64,000 bases of DNA from Pantoea sp. 1.19. GTDB taxonomy: Bacteria > Pseudomonadota > Gammaproteobacteria > Enterobacterales > Enterobacteriaceae. Below the pieces are notes generated by a model. It saw only the letters and a program-made list of their open reading frames with translations, did no database searches and was not told the DNA's origin. Each line of letters begins with the position of its first letter. Position 1 is the stretch's first letter. A program made the translations under genes and the position numbers. The stretch spans positions 188,182 through 252,181 of the forward strand of contig NZ_MRBS01000005.1 in assembly GCF_001922585.1 (NCBI RefSeq), written 5' to 3'. This document shows positions 9,672-20,265 of this stretch, in pieces.

Positions 9672-11999
9672 TCAGCGCTTTTTGCCGAAGGCGGCCGCCA
9701 GCGCATCGCCCATCGCGCTGTTGCCGGAGGACGCGGCCGCCGGTCGCGCCCGTCCTTTCGCCGCCGCGGGGCGCGCGGTGTCCCGACCGGTGGAGGCCGG
9801 CGGGCGGCGGCCGCTGCCTTCACCCGGCTGCTCATCGAGGCGCATGGTCAGTGCGATACGCTTCCGCGGCAGATCCACCTCCATCACCTTCACCTTCACG
9901 ATGTCGCCGGCTTTCACCACCTTGTGCGGGTCGTCGACAAATTTGTCGGACAGCGACGAGATATGCACCAGGCCGTCCTGATGGACGCCGATATCGACAA
10001 AGGCCCCGAAGTTAGTGACATTGGTGACTGCCCCTTCCAAAATCATCCCCGGCTGCAGATCGCTCAGGGACTCGACGCCCTCAGCGAACTGCGCGGTCTT
10101 AAATTCCGGACGGGGATCGCGTCCCGGTTTTTCCAGCTCTTTAATGATGTCGGTCACCGTCGGCACGCCGAACTGTGCGTCGGTGAAGTCTGACGCGTGC
10201 AGCGAGCGCAGCGCTGAACCGTTGCCCATCAGCGCCTGTAGTGCCTGCTCGGTTTTGGCCAGGATACGCTCCACCACCGGATAGGCTTCCGGGTGTACGG
10301 TGGAGGCGTCCAGTGGATTATCACCGTGGTTGATGCGCAGGAAGCCCGCGCACTGCTCGAAGGCTTTCGGCCCCAGGCGGCTCACCTTCAGTAGCTGCTG
10401 ACGATTGCGGAAGCGCCCGTTTTCATCACGCCAGCTAACGATGTTTTGCGCCATCATCCGGGTCAGGCCGGCCACGCGGGTCAGCAGCGCCACCGACGCG
10501 GTATTCAGATCCACGCCGACGGCGTTCACGCAGTCTTCCACCACCGCATCCAGTTTTTTTGCCAGCTGCGACTGGCTGACGTCGTGCTGATACTGACCGA
10601 CACCGATGGATTTCGGATCGATCTTCACCAGTTCCGCCAGCGGATCCTGCAGGCGGCGGGCAATCGACACTGCGCCGCGCAGCGATACGTCAAGATCCGG
10701 GAACTCCAGCGCCGCCAGTTCGGAAGCGGAATAGACTGAGGCGCCGGCTTCGCTAACGATCACCTTCTGCGCCTTCACCGCCGGGAACTGCTTCTGCACC
10801 TCAAGGAAGAAGCGCTCGGTTTCGCGCGAGGCGGTGCCGTTACCGATCGCCACCAGTTCTACCTGATGGCGGGTGCAGAGCGCTGCCACTGCCGCTGCCG
10901 CTTTGGCGGCCTGCCCGGTGTGCGGATAGATGGTGTCAGTCGCGACCAGCTTGCCGGTGGCATCGACGACCGCCACCTTAACGCCGGTGCGCAGACCCGG
11001 ATCGAGGCCCATGGTCGCGCGCATGCCCGCCGGTGCGGCCATCAGCAGATCGCTGAGGTTGCGGGCGAAGACGTTAATGGCCTCCTCTTCCGCGCGCTCG
11101 CGCACGCTGCCCATCAGTTCCGTTTCCAGATGCAGCAGCACCTTGATACGCCAGGTCCAGCTGACCACGGCCTTGCGCCAGGCGTCTGCCGGAGCGTTGT
11201 TCAGCCTCAGACCGAGGTGATCGCTGATGATCTGCTCACCGTAGCTTTCGCGCGGCGGTTCATCATGCTGCGGGTCGGGATTCAGGGCCAGCTGCAATAC
11301 CCCTTCGTTGCGGCCGCGAAACATCGCCAGCGCCCGGTGCGATGGCACGCTGGAGAGGGCTTCGTGGTGGTCGAAATAGTCGCGAAACTTGGCGCCCTCT
11401 TCCTCCTTACCGGGCACCACGCGCGCGACCAGGTGCGCCTGTTTCCACAGCCAGTCGCGCACTTTGGCCAGCAGCGCGGCGTCTTCTGCAAAGCGCTCCA
11501 TCAGGATATAGCGCGCGCCGTCCAGCGCCGCTTTGACATCTGCGACGCCGCGGTCGGCGTCCACGTAGCCGGCGGCCAGCGTTTCCGGCTGCTGCGTGGG
11601 ATCCTGCCACAGGCGATCGGCCAGCGGCTCCAGACCCGCCTCAATGGCAATCTGACCGCGGGTGCGACGCTTTGGCTTGTAGGGAAGATAGAGGTCCTCG
11701 AGTTCGGTCTTGCTTAGCGTGCTGCCGATCGCGGCGGCCAGCGCCTCGGTGAGTTTTCCCTGCTCGTCGATGGATTTCAGAATCGCCTGGCGGCGATCGT
11801 CCAGTTCACGCAGGTAGCCAAGGCGGGTCTCCAGCTGACGCAGCTGCGTGTCGTCGAGGCCACCGGTCACTTCCTTACGATAGCGTGCAATAAACGGCAC
11901 GGTATTCCCTTCATCCAGCAGGCGAACGGCAGCATCAACCTGTTCAGCCCTGGCCTGGAGTTCACTTGCAATAATGCGGCTCAGCGAATCTTTCATCAT
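9672..11999 (-). CDS. yhgF: Tex-family RNA-binding transcription accessory protein YhgF
   Basis: A 775-aa Tex homologue (773 in E. coli). Domains in order: N-terminal Tex region, YqgF/RuvX-like RNase H fold ([20 protein letters not shown] near residue 330), helix-hairpin-helix motifs ([19 protein letters not shown]), and a C-terminal S1 RNA-binding domain ([20 protein letters not shown]). The last 50 or so residues are Ala/Arg/Pro-rich and end in AAAFGKKR, as in E. coli. Implicated in transcription and translation quality control. Confidence 0.95.
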   Translation of the reverse strand: MMKDSLSRIIASELQARAEQVDAAVRLLDEGNTVPFIARYRKEVTGGLDDTQLRQLETRLGYLRELDDRRQAILKSIDEQGKLTEALAAAIGSTLSKTELEDLYLPYKPKRRTRGQIAIEAGLEPLADRLWQDPTQQPETLAAGYVDADRGVADVKAALDGARYILMERFAEDAALLAKVRDWLWKQAHLVARVVPGKEEEGAKFRDYFDHHEALSSVPSHRALAMFRGRNEGVLQLALNPDPQHDEPPRESYGEQIISDHLGLRLNNAPADAWRKAVVSWTWRIKVLLHLETELMGSVRERAEEEAINVFARNLSDLLMAAPAGMRATMGLDPGLRTGVKVAVVDATGKLVATDTIYPHTGQAAKAAAAVAALCTRHQVELVAIGNGTASRETERFFLEVQKQFPAVKAQKVIVSEAGASVYSASELAALEFPDLDVSLRGAVSIARRLQDPLAELVKIDPKSIGVGQYQHDVSQSQLAKKLDAVVEDCVNAVGVDLNTASVALLTRVAGLTRMMAQNIVSWRDENGRFRNRQQLLKVSRLGPKAFEQCAGFLRINHGDNPLDASTVHPEAYPVVERILAKTEQALQALMGNGSALRSLHASDFTDAQFGVPTVTDIIKELEKPGRDPRPEFKTAQFAEGVESLSDLQPGMILEGAVTNVTNFGAFVDIGVHQDGLVHISSLSDKFVDDPHKVVKAGDIVKVKVMEVDLPRKRIALTMRLDEQPGEGSGRRPPASTGRDTARPAAAKGRARPAAASSGNSAMGDALAAAFGKKR

Positions 12000-12160
12000 C
12001 AGTGGTCTTTTCGGCTTCAGAAATTGTCGACAGTTATACGGATTGCGGCATAAAAATGCCAGCGGCCGGCCGGTGTTTCACCCCTTTCTGAGCGTGGTGT
12101 CGCTCACGCAGGCCTGCCAGTCTGCGGTATAGTGAGCTTTTTACCCGCAGGAGCAACGCT

Positions 12161-12643
12161 GTGAAAACGCTGCTGATTACCCGTGAGGGCTACAACAAAC
12201 TGCGAGCCGAGCATGACCACCTTTGGCATGAAAAGCGGCCTGAAATTACCCGTATTGTCTCCTGGGCGGCGAGTCTGGGCGATCGCTCGGAGAACGCCGA
12301 TTACACCTATAACAAGCGCCTGCTACGCCAGATCGACCGGCGGGTGAGCTATCTGCGAAAATGCCTCGCCGAGTTGAAAATTGTCGACTACGCGCCGCAG
12401 CAGGAGGGGCGGGTCTTTTTTGGCGCCTGGGTCGAGATTGAGAATGAAACCGGCGAGGTGTTGCGCTTTCGCATCGTCGGCCCGGATGAAATTTACGGTG
12501 AGGCCAAAGGCTATATCTCGATTGATTCGCCGATGGCGCGGGCGCTGATTAAAAAAGCGGTTGACGACGAGTGCGTGGTGCAGACGCCGGAAGGGGCAAA
12601 AACCTGGTTTATTAACGCCATTCGCTATCAGAGCGGTTTCTGA
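12161..12643 (+). CDS. greB: Transcript cleavage factor GreB
   Basis: Rescues backtracked RNA polymerase by stimulating cleavage of the transcript 3' end. The product is 160 aa. The N-terminal coiled coil contains ASLGDRSENADYTYNKRLLRQID, with the acidic tip residues (D and E of the GDRSENADY segment), followed by the C-terminal FKBP-like domain. The start codon is GTG at 12161, with CAGGAG at 12148-12153 upstream; starting at this GTG gives the expected MKTLLITREGY N-terminus. Confidence 0.95.
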   Translation: MKTLLITREGYNKLRAEHDHLWHEKRPEITRIVSWAASLGDRSENADYTYNKRLLRQIDRRVSYLRKCLAELKIVDYAPQQEGRVFFGAWVEIENETGEVLRFRIVGPDEIYGEAKGYISIDSPMARALIKKAVDDECVVQTPEGAKTWFINAIRYQSGF

Positions 12644-13353
12644 GCACGGGAAAAAGCGGGGAGGCGAGGATCGGGGCCAATGGCATAATGCGGCAGCGTG
12701 CATTACGCCTGGCGGAGCAGTCAGGCCCGCCGCGTGCGCGGACGCTGAATCTCGCCGCTGGCGTGGCGGCCGCGGCGTATTCAGCGGCGCCGAATGATAA
12801 TCAGGCGCTCGCGGTGCGGCCGGGAAGCCAGATTGCGCGCCGTGACGGAGCTTCGCGCGATCGGCGCGATCGGTTTTGCCGCGCGCGGCACTCGGATGGT
12901 AAGACCCGTGAGTAACGGGTACAGCCTGGCAGAGTCCCGTTACGCCGCGCTGACCGCCAAGCCAGCGGCGCGCAGACCCCTCTGCGGTTTCAAAGCTTGC
13001 CGCTGACCGGCTGCGCGAACAAACGCCGGGGCAGGCAGGGTAAAGCCACGTCGGAGGGATGCTGGCGGCGCGACCGCGGTGCGTTTTGCTGTCGCTGGCC
13101 GGTGTCCGCACCGCGCATTACCCAAATCTGGCACGGGTTTTCAGATTTGCTGCGGTCGAACAAGGCGCTGAACTTAACACCGTGAACTGACGGGTTTTTT
13201 CCTCGCACTGTTCGCTGAAAATGAAGTATAACTTGCTGTTTTATATGCTTTGTAACAATTTCGGCTAGAATATACACCAATAAAGATTGTCAGATGTAAG
13301 CAATCTTTTTAAGAATAGCCGGGACGGGCAATTGCGCCTTTGGGAGTAGCAAA
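12644..13353. other. Long greB-ompR intergenic region
   Basis: This 710-bp spacer is about three times the roughly 230 bp I recall for E. coli. Bases 12650-13180 are very GC-rich with CG-rich mirror-like runs, and no ORF on either strand has a recognisable product or a convincing ribosome-binding site. A small perfect hairpin, ACCCGT (12904-12909) with ACGGGT (12915-12920), is present. The last 160 bp become AT-rich and hold the ompR promoter region. Confidence 0.7.
13200..13353 (+). promoter_or_regulatory. ompR-envZ (ompB) promoter and leader region
   Basis: AT-rich block with several TATA-like elements (for example TAGAAT at 13266-13271) directly upstream of ompR. The E. coli ompB operon is driven from this position and is affected by CRP and IHF. 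I cannot assign the -35 box or protein sites with confidence. Confidence 0.4.
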
Positions 13354-15416
<2,063 letters not shown>

Positions 15417-15425
15417 GCACGGCGG

Positions 15426-16628
15426 TCAGCGTTGTTGTCGGGGGGATCCCGGCTCGCCGGGCTCCGCCAGCCCAAAGAACAGGTCGGTCAGGGTACGGCT
15501 ATCCAGTGGCTCGCCGTTTAGCGAGCGGACTAAAAATTCGCTGCCTAACATCTGCAGCGAAAACAGCATATCCGGCTGCACGCGGCGAATTTTTTGCAGG
15601 TGCTGGCTGTCATTAACCAGCGAGACCGTACGGGTACCACTGCCGGCCACTTCTTTTACTGCCAGCACGATAAAGGCGTTTTCAGAGTCATCGCCGCGCA
15701 GCGCCAGCACCGTTTTAGCACGGGCCACGCCGGCCTCCTGCAGCACATCGCTCAGGGTCGCATCGCCGACGATGATATCAGCATCTGGCGGGTACTGATG
15801 CGGCAGCCGTTCAGGCACAATCACCGTCGGTGTTTCGCCGCGCTGGCGCAAACCGTCGTAGACGCTGTGTGCCAGCGGCGTTGCCCCGGCGATAATCGTG
15901 TGATTTTTACGCATCATATGTAGCATCCTGCCTCTGACCAGGCGTTTCAGGTTACCGCTGATCGCCGGGCCGATTACGGCGGTAAGCGACGTCGCGAAGA
16001 CGGTGATTCCTAGCACGATAATCGACACGGTAAACAGGCGCGCATCTGCCGTCTGCGGGACGATATCGCCAAATCCAGCCGTCGACATGCTGACTATCGC
16101 GTAATAGAACGCGGTCGTCAGGCTGGCAATCGGCGGTGAAAACTGGCTGCCCAGCCACAGTGAGCCGAGTACGCTGTAAAGCATCAGTGAGCTGATGCTG
16201 ACCAGCGCGAAGAGACTGCCGGCGGCCAGGCTGGCGCGATGAAAGCTGCGCCAGCCCAAAAACAGCAGCAGCATTACCCCCAACGTAAAGGGCTGCAGCC
16301 CCGGCAGGTTGCCACTGGTACTGCGGCTGAGCAGCAGTACCGCCAGCAGCAGCAGCAGCGAAAACGCCCACGCCAGCCGGGCGCGCAGCAGCAGCCCGAC
16401 GGCCATTACCGGCAAGCTGATACCCAGCATAAAGCGAGGAATTTCCAGCAGGCCGACCAGCTCCAACGCGCTTTTCCAGTCGTTAACATCGGTGATAGCT
16501 CCCGGCAGCGCCAGCTGCGCCTGCTTCAGCGTGGGGTGCAGAAATAGCAGGCCATTGAGCGCGACCAGCGCGGCCAACAGCGGCACGGGGTGCAGCCACC
16601 TCAGCCAGCGTTTAACAGAAAGCGTCAT
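15426..16628 (-). CDS. kch: Kch-type potassium channel with RCK/TrkA-N domain
   Basis: A 400-aa homologue of E. coli Kch (417 aa). The N-terminal half has several hydrophobic segments (about 12-30, 66-82, 87-103, 113-127, 136-158 and 196-215) around a pore loop, and the C-terminal half is a Rossmann-type RCK domain (HTIIAGATPLAHSVYDGLRQRGE). The pore signature is TAGFGD at residues 183-188, not TVGYGD. In E. coli kch is near tonB, so its position between envZ and pckA is different. Potassium selectivity is inferred from family membership. Confidence 0.88.
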   Translation of the reverse strand: MTLSVKRWLRWLHPVPLLAALVALNGLLFLHPTLKQAQLALPGAITDVNDWKSALELVGLLEIPRFMLGISLPVMAVGLLLRARLAWAFSLLLLLAVLLLSRSTSGNLPGLQPFTLGVMLLLFLGWRSFHRASLAAGSLFALVSISSLMLYSVLGSLWLGSQFSPPIASLTTAFYYAIVSMSTAGFGDIVPQTADARLFTVSIIVLGITVFATSLTAVIGPAISGNLKRLVRGRMLHMMRKNHTIIAGATPLAHSVYDGLRQRGETPTVIVPERLPHQYPPDADIIVGDATLSDVLQEAGVARAKTVLALRGDDSENAFIVLAVKEVAGSGTRTVSLVNDSQHLQKIRRVQPDMLFSLQMLGSEFLVRSLNGEPLDSRTLTDLFFGLAEPGEPGSPRQQR

Positions 16629-16691
16629 GGAGTCACGGTACGTCAGTTAAAGGGGAATGGCGAGAGTGTAACCTGTCAGCAGCGCGACGGG

Positions 16692-16732
16692 AAAAAAAAT
16701 AGCGGGCGGCCTCGCCGGATACGAAGCCGCCG
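16692..16732 (-). terminator. Rho-independent terminator of pckA
   Basis: Read on the minus strand, a GC-rich stem-loop (complement of 16702-16732) directly after the pckA stop is followed by eight U residues (complement of A8 at 16692-16699). Confidence 0.75.
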
Positions 16733-16737
16733 CAAGA

Positions 16738-18357
16738 TTACAGCGAAGGACCGGCTTTCACCAGCGCCTCACCGGCGGGCGTGTCGGTATATTTGGCAAA
16801 GTTAGCAATAAAGCGCTGTGCCAGATCCTGCGCTTTATCCTGCCAGGCTTCCTCGCTGCTCCAGCTGCTACGCGGATCCAGTAGTTGGCTGTCGACGCCG
16901 TTCAGCGCGACCGGGACGGCCAGGTTAAAGATTGGCAGCGTGGTCGTCTGCGCCGCGGATAGCTCACCGGCAAGAATGGCATTGATGATGGTGCGGGTAT
17001 CTTTGATCGAGATCCGCTTCCCGCTGCCGTTCCAGCCGGTGTTCACCAGATAAGCCTCCGCGCCCGCTGCCTGCATACGCTTCACCAGGACTTCGGCATA
17101 CTGCGTCGGATGCAGCATCAGGAAGGCGGCGCCAAAGCAGGCGGAGAAGGTGGGCGTCGGCTCGGTGATGCCACGCTCGGTGCCCGCCAGCTTGGCGGTA
17201 AATCCGGACAGGAAGTGATACTGCGTTTGATCCGGCGTCAGGCGCGATACCGGCGGCAGCACGCCAAAGGCATCGGCGGTCAGGAAGATCACTTTCTTCG
17301 CGTGGCCGGCTCGGGAGACCGGTTTGACGATGTTGTCGATATGGTTGATGGGGTAGGAGACGCGGGTGTTTTCGGTCTTACTGCCGTCATCGTAATCGAC
17401 GCTGCCATCTGCGCGCACCACCACGTTTTCCAGCAGGGCGTCGCGGCGGATCGCCTGATAAATTTCCGGCTCCGCCTCGGCCGATAATTTAATGGTTTTC
17501 GCGTAGCAGCCGCCTTCAAAATTGAATACGCCATCATCATCCCAGCCGTGCTCGTCATCACCAATCAGCTGACGTTTAGGATCGGTCGACAGCGTCGTTT
17601 TACCGGTGCCGGAGAGCCCAAAGAACACGGCAACGTCCCCACGTTCGCCGACGTTAGCCGAGCAGTGCATTGAGGCGATACCGCGCAGCGGCAGCAGGTA
17701 GTTCATCACCGAGAACAGCCCTTTTTTCATCTCGCCGCCGTACCAGGTGCCACCAATCAGCTGGATTTTTTCCGTCAGGTTGAAAGCCACAAAGTTCTCG
17801 GAGTGCAGTCCCTGCGCCTGCCAGTCAGGATTGGTGCATTTAGCGCCGTTCATCACCACGAAGTCCGGCGTAAAGTCCTGCAGGTCGGCGGCATCCGGGC
17901 GGATAAACATGTTAGTGACAAAATGCGCCTGCCACGCCACTTCGGTAATAAAGCGGACCGCCAGCCGGCTGTCGGGGTTGGCGCCGCACCAGGCATCGAC
18001 GACAAACAGGCGCTTGCCGGAGAGTTGAGCGGTGACGCGGGACTTTAACTGCGACCAGACGGCGGGAGACAGCGGTTGGTTATCGTTTTTTCCGGTTCCC
18101 TGATCGGCCCACCATAGCGTGTCGCGCGTCGTATCGTCGCGCACGATATATTTGTCCTTCGGTGAGCGGCCGGTAAAGACGCCGGTATTGACCGCTACGG
18201 CGCCGGATTGTGTGACGATGCCGCGCTCATACCCCTCCAGGTCGGGGCGCGTCTCTTCCTGAAACAGGGTGTCATAATCGGGGTTATACACCACCTCAAC
18301 CGTATCAGTGATGCCGTAAGCAACGAGATCCTGGGGCGTCAGGCCGTTCGCGTGCAT
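16738..18357 (-). CDS. pckA: Phosphoenolpyruvate carboxykinase (ATP) PckA
   Basis: Converts oxaloacetate and ATP to phosphoenolpyruvate and CO2, the entry step of gluconeogenesis. The product is 539 aa (540 in E. coli). The ATP-binding kinase-1a motif [10 protein letters not shown] and the following metal-binding [21 protein letters not shown] are intact. The start at 18357 has GGAGC just upstream. It is normally induced by CRP-cAMP in poor carbon sources; I did not find a clear CRP site in the upstream gap. Confidence 0.98.
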   Translation of the reverse strand: MHANGLTPQDLVAYGITDTVEVVYNPDYDTLFQEETRPDLEGYERGIVTQSGAVAVNTGVFTGRSPKDKYIVRDDTTRDTLWWADQGTGKNDNQPLSPAVWSQLKSRVTAQLSGKRLFVVDAWCGANPDSRLAVRFITEVAWQAHFVTNMFIRPDAADLQDFTPDFVVMNGAKCTNPDWQAQGLHSENFVAFNLTEKIQLIGGTWYGGEMKKGLFSVMNYLLPLRGIASMHCSANVGERGDVAVFFGLSGTGKTTLSTDPKRQLIGDDEHGWDDDGVFNFEGGCYAKTIKLSAEAEPEIYQAIRRDALLENVVVRADGSVDYDDGSKTENTRVSYPINHIDNIVKPVSRAGHAKKVIFLTADAFGVLPPVSRLTPDQTQYHFLSGFTAKLAGTERGITEPTPTFSACFGAAFLMLHPTQYAEVLVKRMQAAGAEAYLVNTGWNGSGKRISIKDTRTIINAILAGELSAAQTTTLPIFNLAVPVALNGVDSQLLDPRSSWSSEEAWQDKAQDLAQRFIANFAKYTDTPAGEALVKAGPSL

Positions 18358-18603
18358 GATACTGCTCCTTAGCTTTTTTTACTGCTTTTTAAGTGTAGGG
18401 TAGGGCTAACGATGTTTATCCTGATTGCCTGCGGTTGCACAAGCGATCGCGCGCAGTGTACACCTGTAGCCGATGAGGAAAAGCGGCACGCGGTGGAAAT
18501 GAGAGCCAGGACAGAAAAACATGAAAAAGGGATGCAAATAGGAAAGAGATGATGTTAGTCCGGCCGGAAAGACGGCTGGATTCAATGGGTAACGAGACGG
18601 CAG

Positions 18604-18634
18604 TTTAGTTAATTAAATAACTTAATTAACTAAA
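18604..18634. repeat. Perfect AT-rich inverted repeat, 13-bp arms
   Basis: TTTAGTTAATTAA (18604-18616), spacer ATAAC, and TTAATTAACTAAA (18622-18634) form a perfect inverted repeat in a GC-rich chromosome. It contains two TTAATTAA sites and has no T-run expected of a terminator. It could be a regulator operator or cruciform; the function is unknown. Confidence 0.85.
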
Positions 18635-18664
18635 TTCAGGGAGGATTTACCCGGTAAAGTGAAG

Positions 18665-18696
18665 AAAATGGGCGGCTCCCGTCTGCGGGCGCCGCC
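18665..18696 (-). terminator. Hairpin terminator of hslRO
   Basis: On the minus strand, GGCGGCGCCCG pairs with CGGGAGCCGCC (complement of 18671-18696), followed by CATTTTC, a short U-run. It directly follows the hslO stop. Confidence 0.6.
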
Positions 18697-18704
18697 AGAG
18701 CGGA

Positions 18705-19577
18705 TTAATGTACCTGATTGTCGCTGGCGCTCGCCGCATTGCGGATCGCCGCAATGTCTACCGCGTCATACACGTAGTGCGTTCCGCAGTAGTCGCAGTG
18801 CATATCAATTTCGCCATCTTCGGCGATGATATCATCCACCTCCTGCTGCGGCAGTGTTTTTAGCACCTCACCGCAGCGCTCGCGGGAGCAGGTGCAGCGA
18901 TAGACCACCGGCTGCGGGTCGTAGACCGTCACTTCTTCCTCGTGATAGAGGCGCCACATCACATCGGTCGCCGACAGCGACAGCAGTTCATCCGTTTTAA
19001 TCGTCTCGGTCAGCGTCGCCAAATGCTCAAACTCATTACGATCGCTGTGCGAAGCGGGCAGCACCTGCAGCAGGATACCGGCGGCACCTGGGTGAGTGAA
19101 GCTGGTGCGCAGCCAGATGCGGGTCGGTAACTGTTCGGACCGCAGGAAATAGTCCTCAAGGCAGGCGGCCAGCGTATCGCCCTCCAGCCCCACGACGCCC
19201 TGATAGCGTTCGCCTTTACTGGGGCTGATGGTGATCACCAGATAGCCGTTACCAACCATCTCTTTCAGGCTGCTGCCCTCGGCGATCTCGCCCTGCATCC
19301 GCGCAATCCCGCGCATCTCCTGCTGATGGTTACCATTAATGACCGCCAGCGTCAGCGGGCCATCGCCCTGCAGCTGGACGGTAATGTCGCCATCAAATTT
19401 CAGGGTGGCGGTCAGCAGGCTGGTTGCGACCAGCAGCTCTCCCAGCAGGGCCTGAACCGGTTGCGGATAGTCGTGGCCCTCGATGATGGCGCGCCAGGTA
19501 TCGGAGACATTGACCAGCTCGCCGCGAACGGCGTGCTGGGCAAACAAATAACGGTAGATGTGATCTTGCTGGGACAT
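18705..19577 (-). CDS. hslO: Redox-regulated chaperone Hsp33 (HslO)
   Basis: Holdase chaperone switched on by oxidation, protecting cytosolic proteins from aggregation under oxidative heat stress. The product is 290 aa (292 in E. coli). The C-terminal zinc centre is visible as CTCSRERC followed by [11 protein letters not shown], supplying the four redox cysteines. It follows hslR by 21 bp on the same strand, and the two form a heat-shock operon in E. coli. Confidence 0.96.
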   Translation of the reverse strand: MSQQDHIYRYLFAQHAVRGELVNVSDTWRAIIEGHDYPQPVQALLGELLVATSLLTATLKFDGDITVQLQGDGPLTLAVINGNHQQEMRGIARMQGEIAEGSSLKEMVGNGYLVITISPSKGERYQGVVGLEGDTLAACLEDYFLRSEQLPTRIWLRTSFTHPGAAGILLQVLPASHSDRNEFEHLATLTETIKTDELLSLSATDVMWRLYHEEEVTVYDPQPVVYRCTCSRERCGEVLKTLPQQEVDDIIAEDGEIDMHCDYCGTHYVYDAVDIAAIRNAASASDNQVH

Positions 19578-19598
19578 AACTCTCTCTCACTGTGGCGA

Positions 19599-20000
19599 TC
19601 ACGATTCGCCAGAACTTTTAAATTTTATCAGGTCACGGCGCTCTTTCTTGTCCGGACGTCGGTCGGGATGCGGCATGGTCAGCGCGGACATTTTTCGCGC
19701 CAGCGCCTGTTTTTCACGCTTTTCCTGGCTGTCTGCCGTCTCGCGATACAGTAGCTGCGCTGCGCTGGCCGGTCCACGCCGATCGCTGACCGCGAGCACC
19801 ACCACCGTGCGCTGATCGTTGCCTTGCCGCAGGGTCAGCACGGCGTCGCACTCAACCAGCTTACCGGGTTTACTGCGCTGGCCGTTGTAATGGACTTTGC
19901 CGCCTTCGATCATCTCGCGGGCCAGCGCCCGGGTTTTATAAAAGCGTGCGGCCCACAGCCATTTATCCAGGCGCACGCCGTCGGTCGGTTTTGCAGTCAT
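19599..20000 (-). CDS. hslR: Heat-shock ribosome-recycling protein Hsp15 (HslR)
   Basis: A 133-aa S4-domain RNA-binding protein (same length as E. coli). It binds 50S subunits carrying stalled peptidyl-tRNA and helps recycle them. The S4 motif begins VRLDKWLWAARFYKTRALAREMIEGGKV, and the C-terminus is basic. The ribosome-binding site GGAG (complement of 20006-20009) touches the end of the 19-copy hexamer tract. The start codon overlaps, as ATGA, the stop of a short upstream frame that reads through the tract. Confidence 0.95.
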   Translation of the reverse strand: MTAKPTDGVRLDKWLWAARFYKTRALAREMIEGGKVHYNGQRSKPGKLVECDAVLTLRQGNDQRTVVVLAVSDRRGPASAAQLLYRETADSQEKREKQALARKMSALTMPHPDRRPDKKERRDLIKFKSSGES

Positions 20001-20009
20001 CGTCGCTCC

Positions 20010-20123
20010 AAAGCCAAAGCCAAAGCCAAAGCCAAAGCCAAAGCCAAAGCCAAAGCCAAAGCCAAAGCCAAAGCCAAAGCCAAAGCCAAAGCCAAAGCCA
20101 AAGCCAAAGCCAAAGCCAAAGCC
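20010..20123. repeat. 19 perfect tandem copies of the hexamer AAAGCC
   Basis: Bases 20010-20123 are exactly 19 uninterrupted copies of AAAGCC (GGCTTT on the hslR coding strand), 114 bp. The tract ends one base inside the hslR ribosome-binding site. Because the unit is six bases, gain or loss of copies keeps the reading frame; it reads Ala-Leu repeats on the minus strand and Lys-Ala or Gln-Ser on the plus strand. Perfect repeats of this length normally change copy number by slippage. Confidence 0.97.
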
Positions 20124-20265
20124 AGCCGCCAGTCAGCGTTTAATCGTAGACCCGATGCGCGAGCGGGGATAACGCATCCCGGTGACGAAAAGGCCAACAG
20201 CGTAGCATATTCGCCGGGTGAACCGAATAGGTCATGACGGGCGATGGCTCTCACTGTTCACCGGA

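Larger units (their letters stand above)
18358..18704. other. pckA-hslO intergenic region
   Basis: This 347-bp gap holds the presumed pckA promoter region (near 18360-18480), a striking AT-rich inverted repeat (18604-18634) and the hslO terminator. I see no gene in it. E. coli carries yhgE here, which is absent. Confidence 0.65.

Noticed and set aside
10866..11717. 283-codon plus-strand frame within yhgF
   Set aside because: yhgF on the other strand is conserved over its full length; the frame is a GC shadow.
12323..13111. 262-codon minus-strand frame across greB and the greB-ompR gap
   Set aside because: The greB half is a shadow, and the remainder is Arg/Ala/Pro-rich low-information sequence without a ribosome-binding site.
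20010..20123. CRISPR-like array
   Set aside because: It is an uninterrupted 6-bp tandem repeat with no spacers and no cas genes nearby.
19824..20237. Plus-strand frame encoding a long Lys-Ala repeat protein
   Set aside because: It is antisense to hslR and only translates the hexamer tract; no ribosome-binding site or family similarity.
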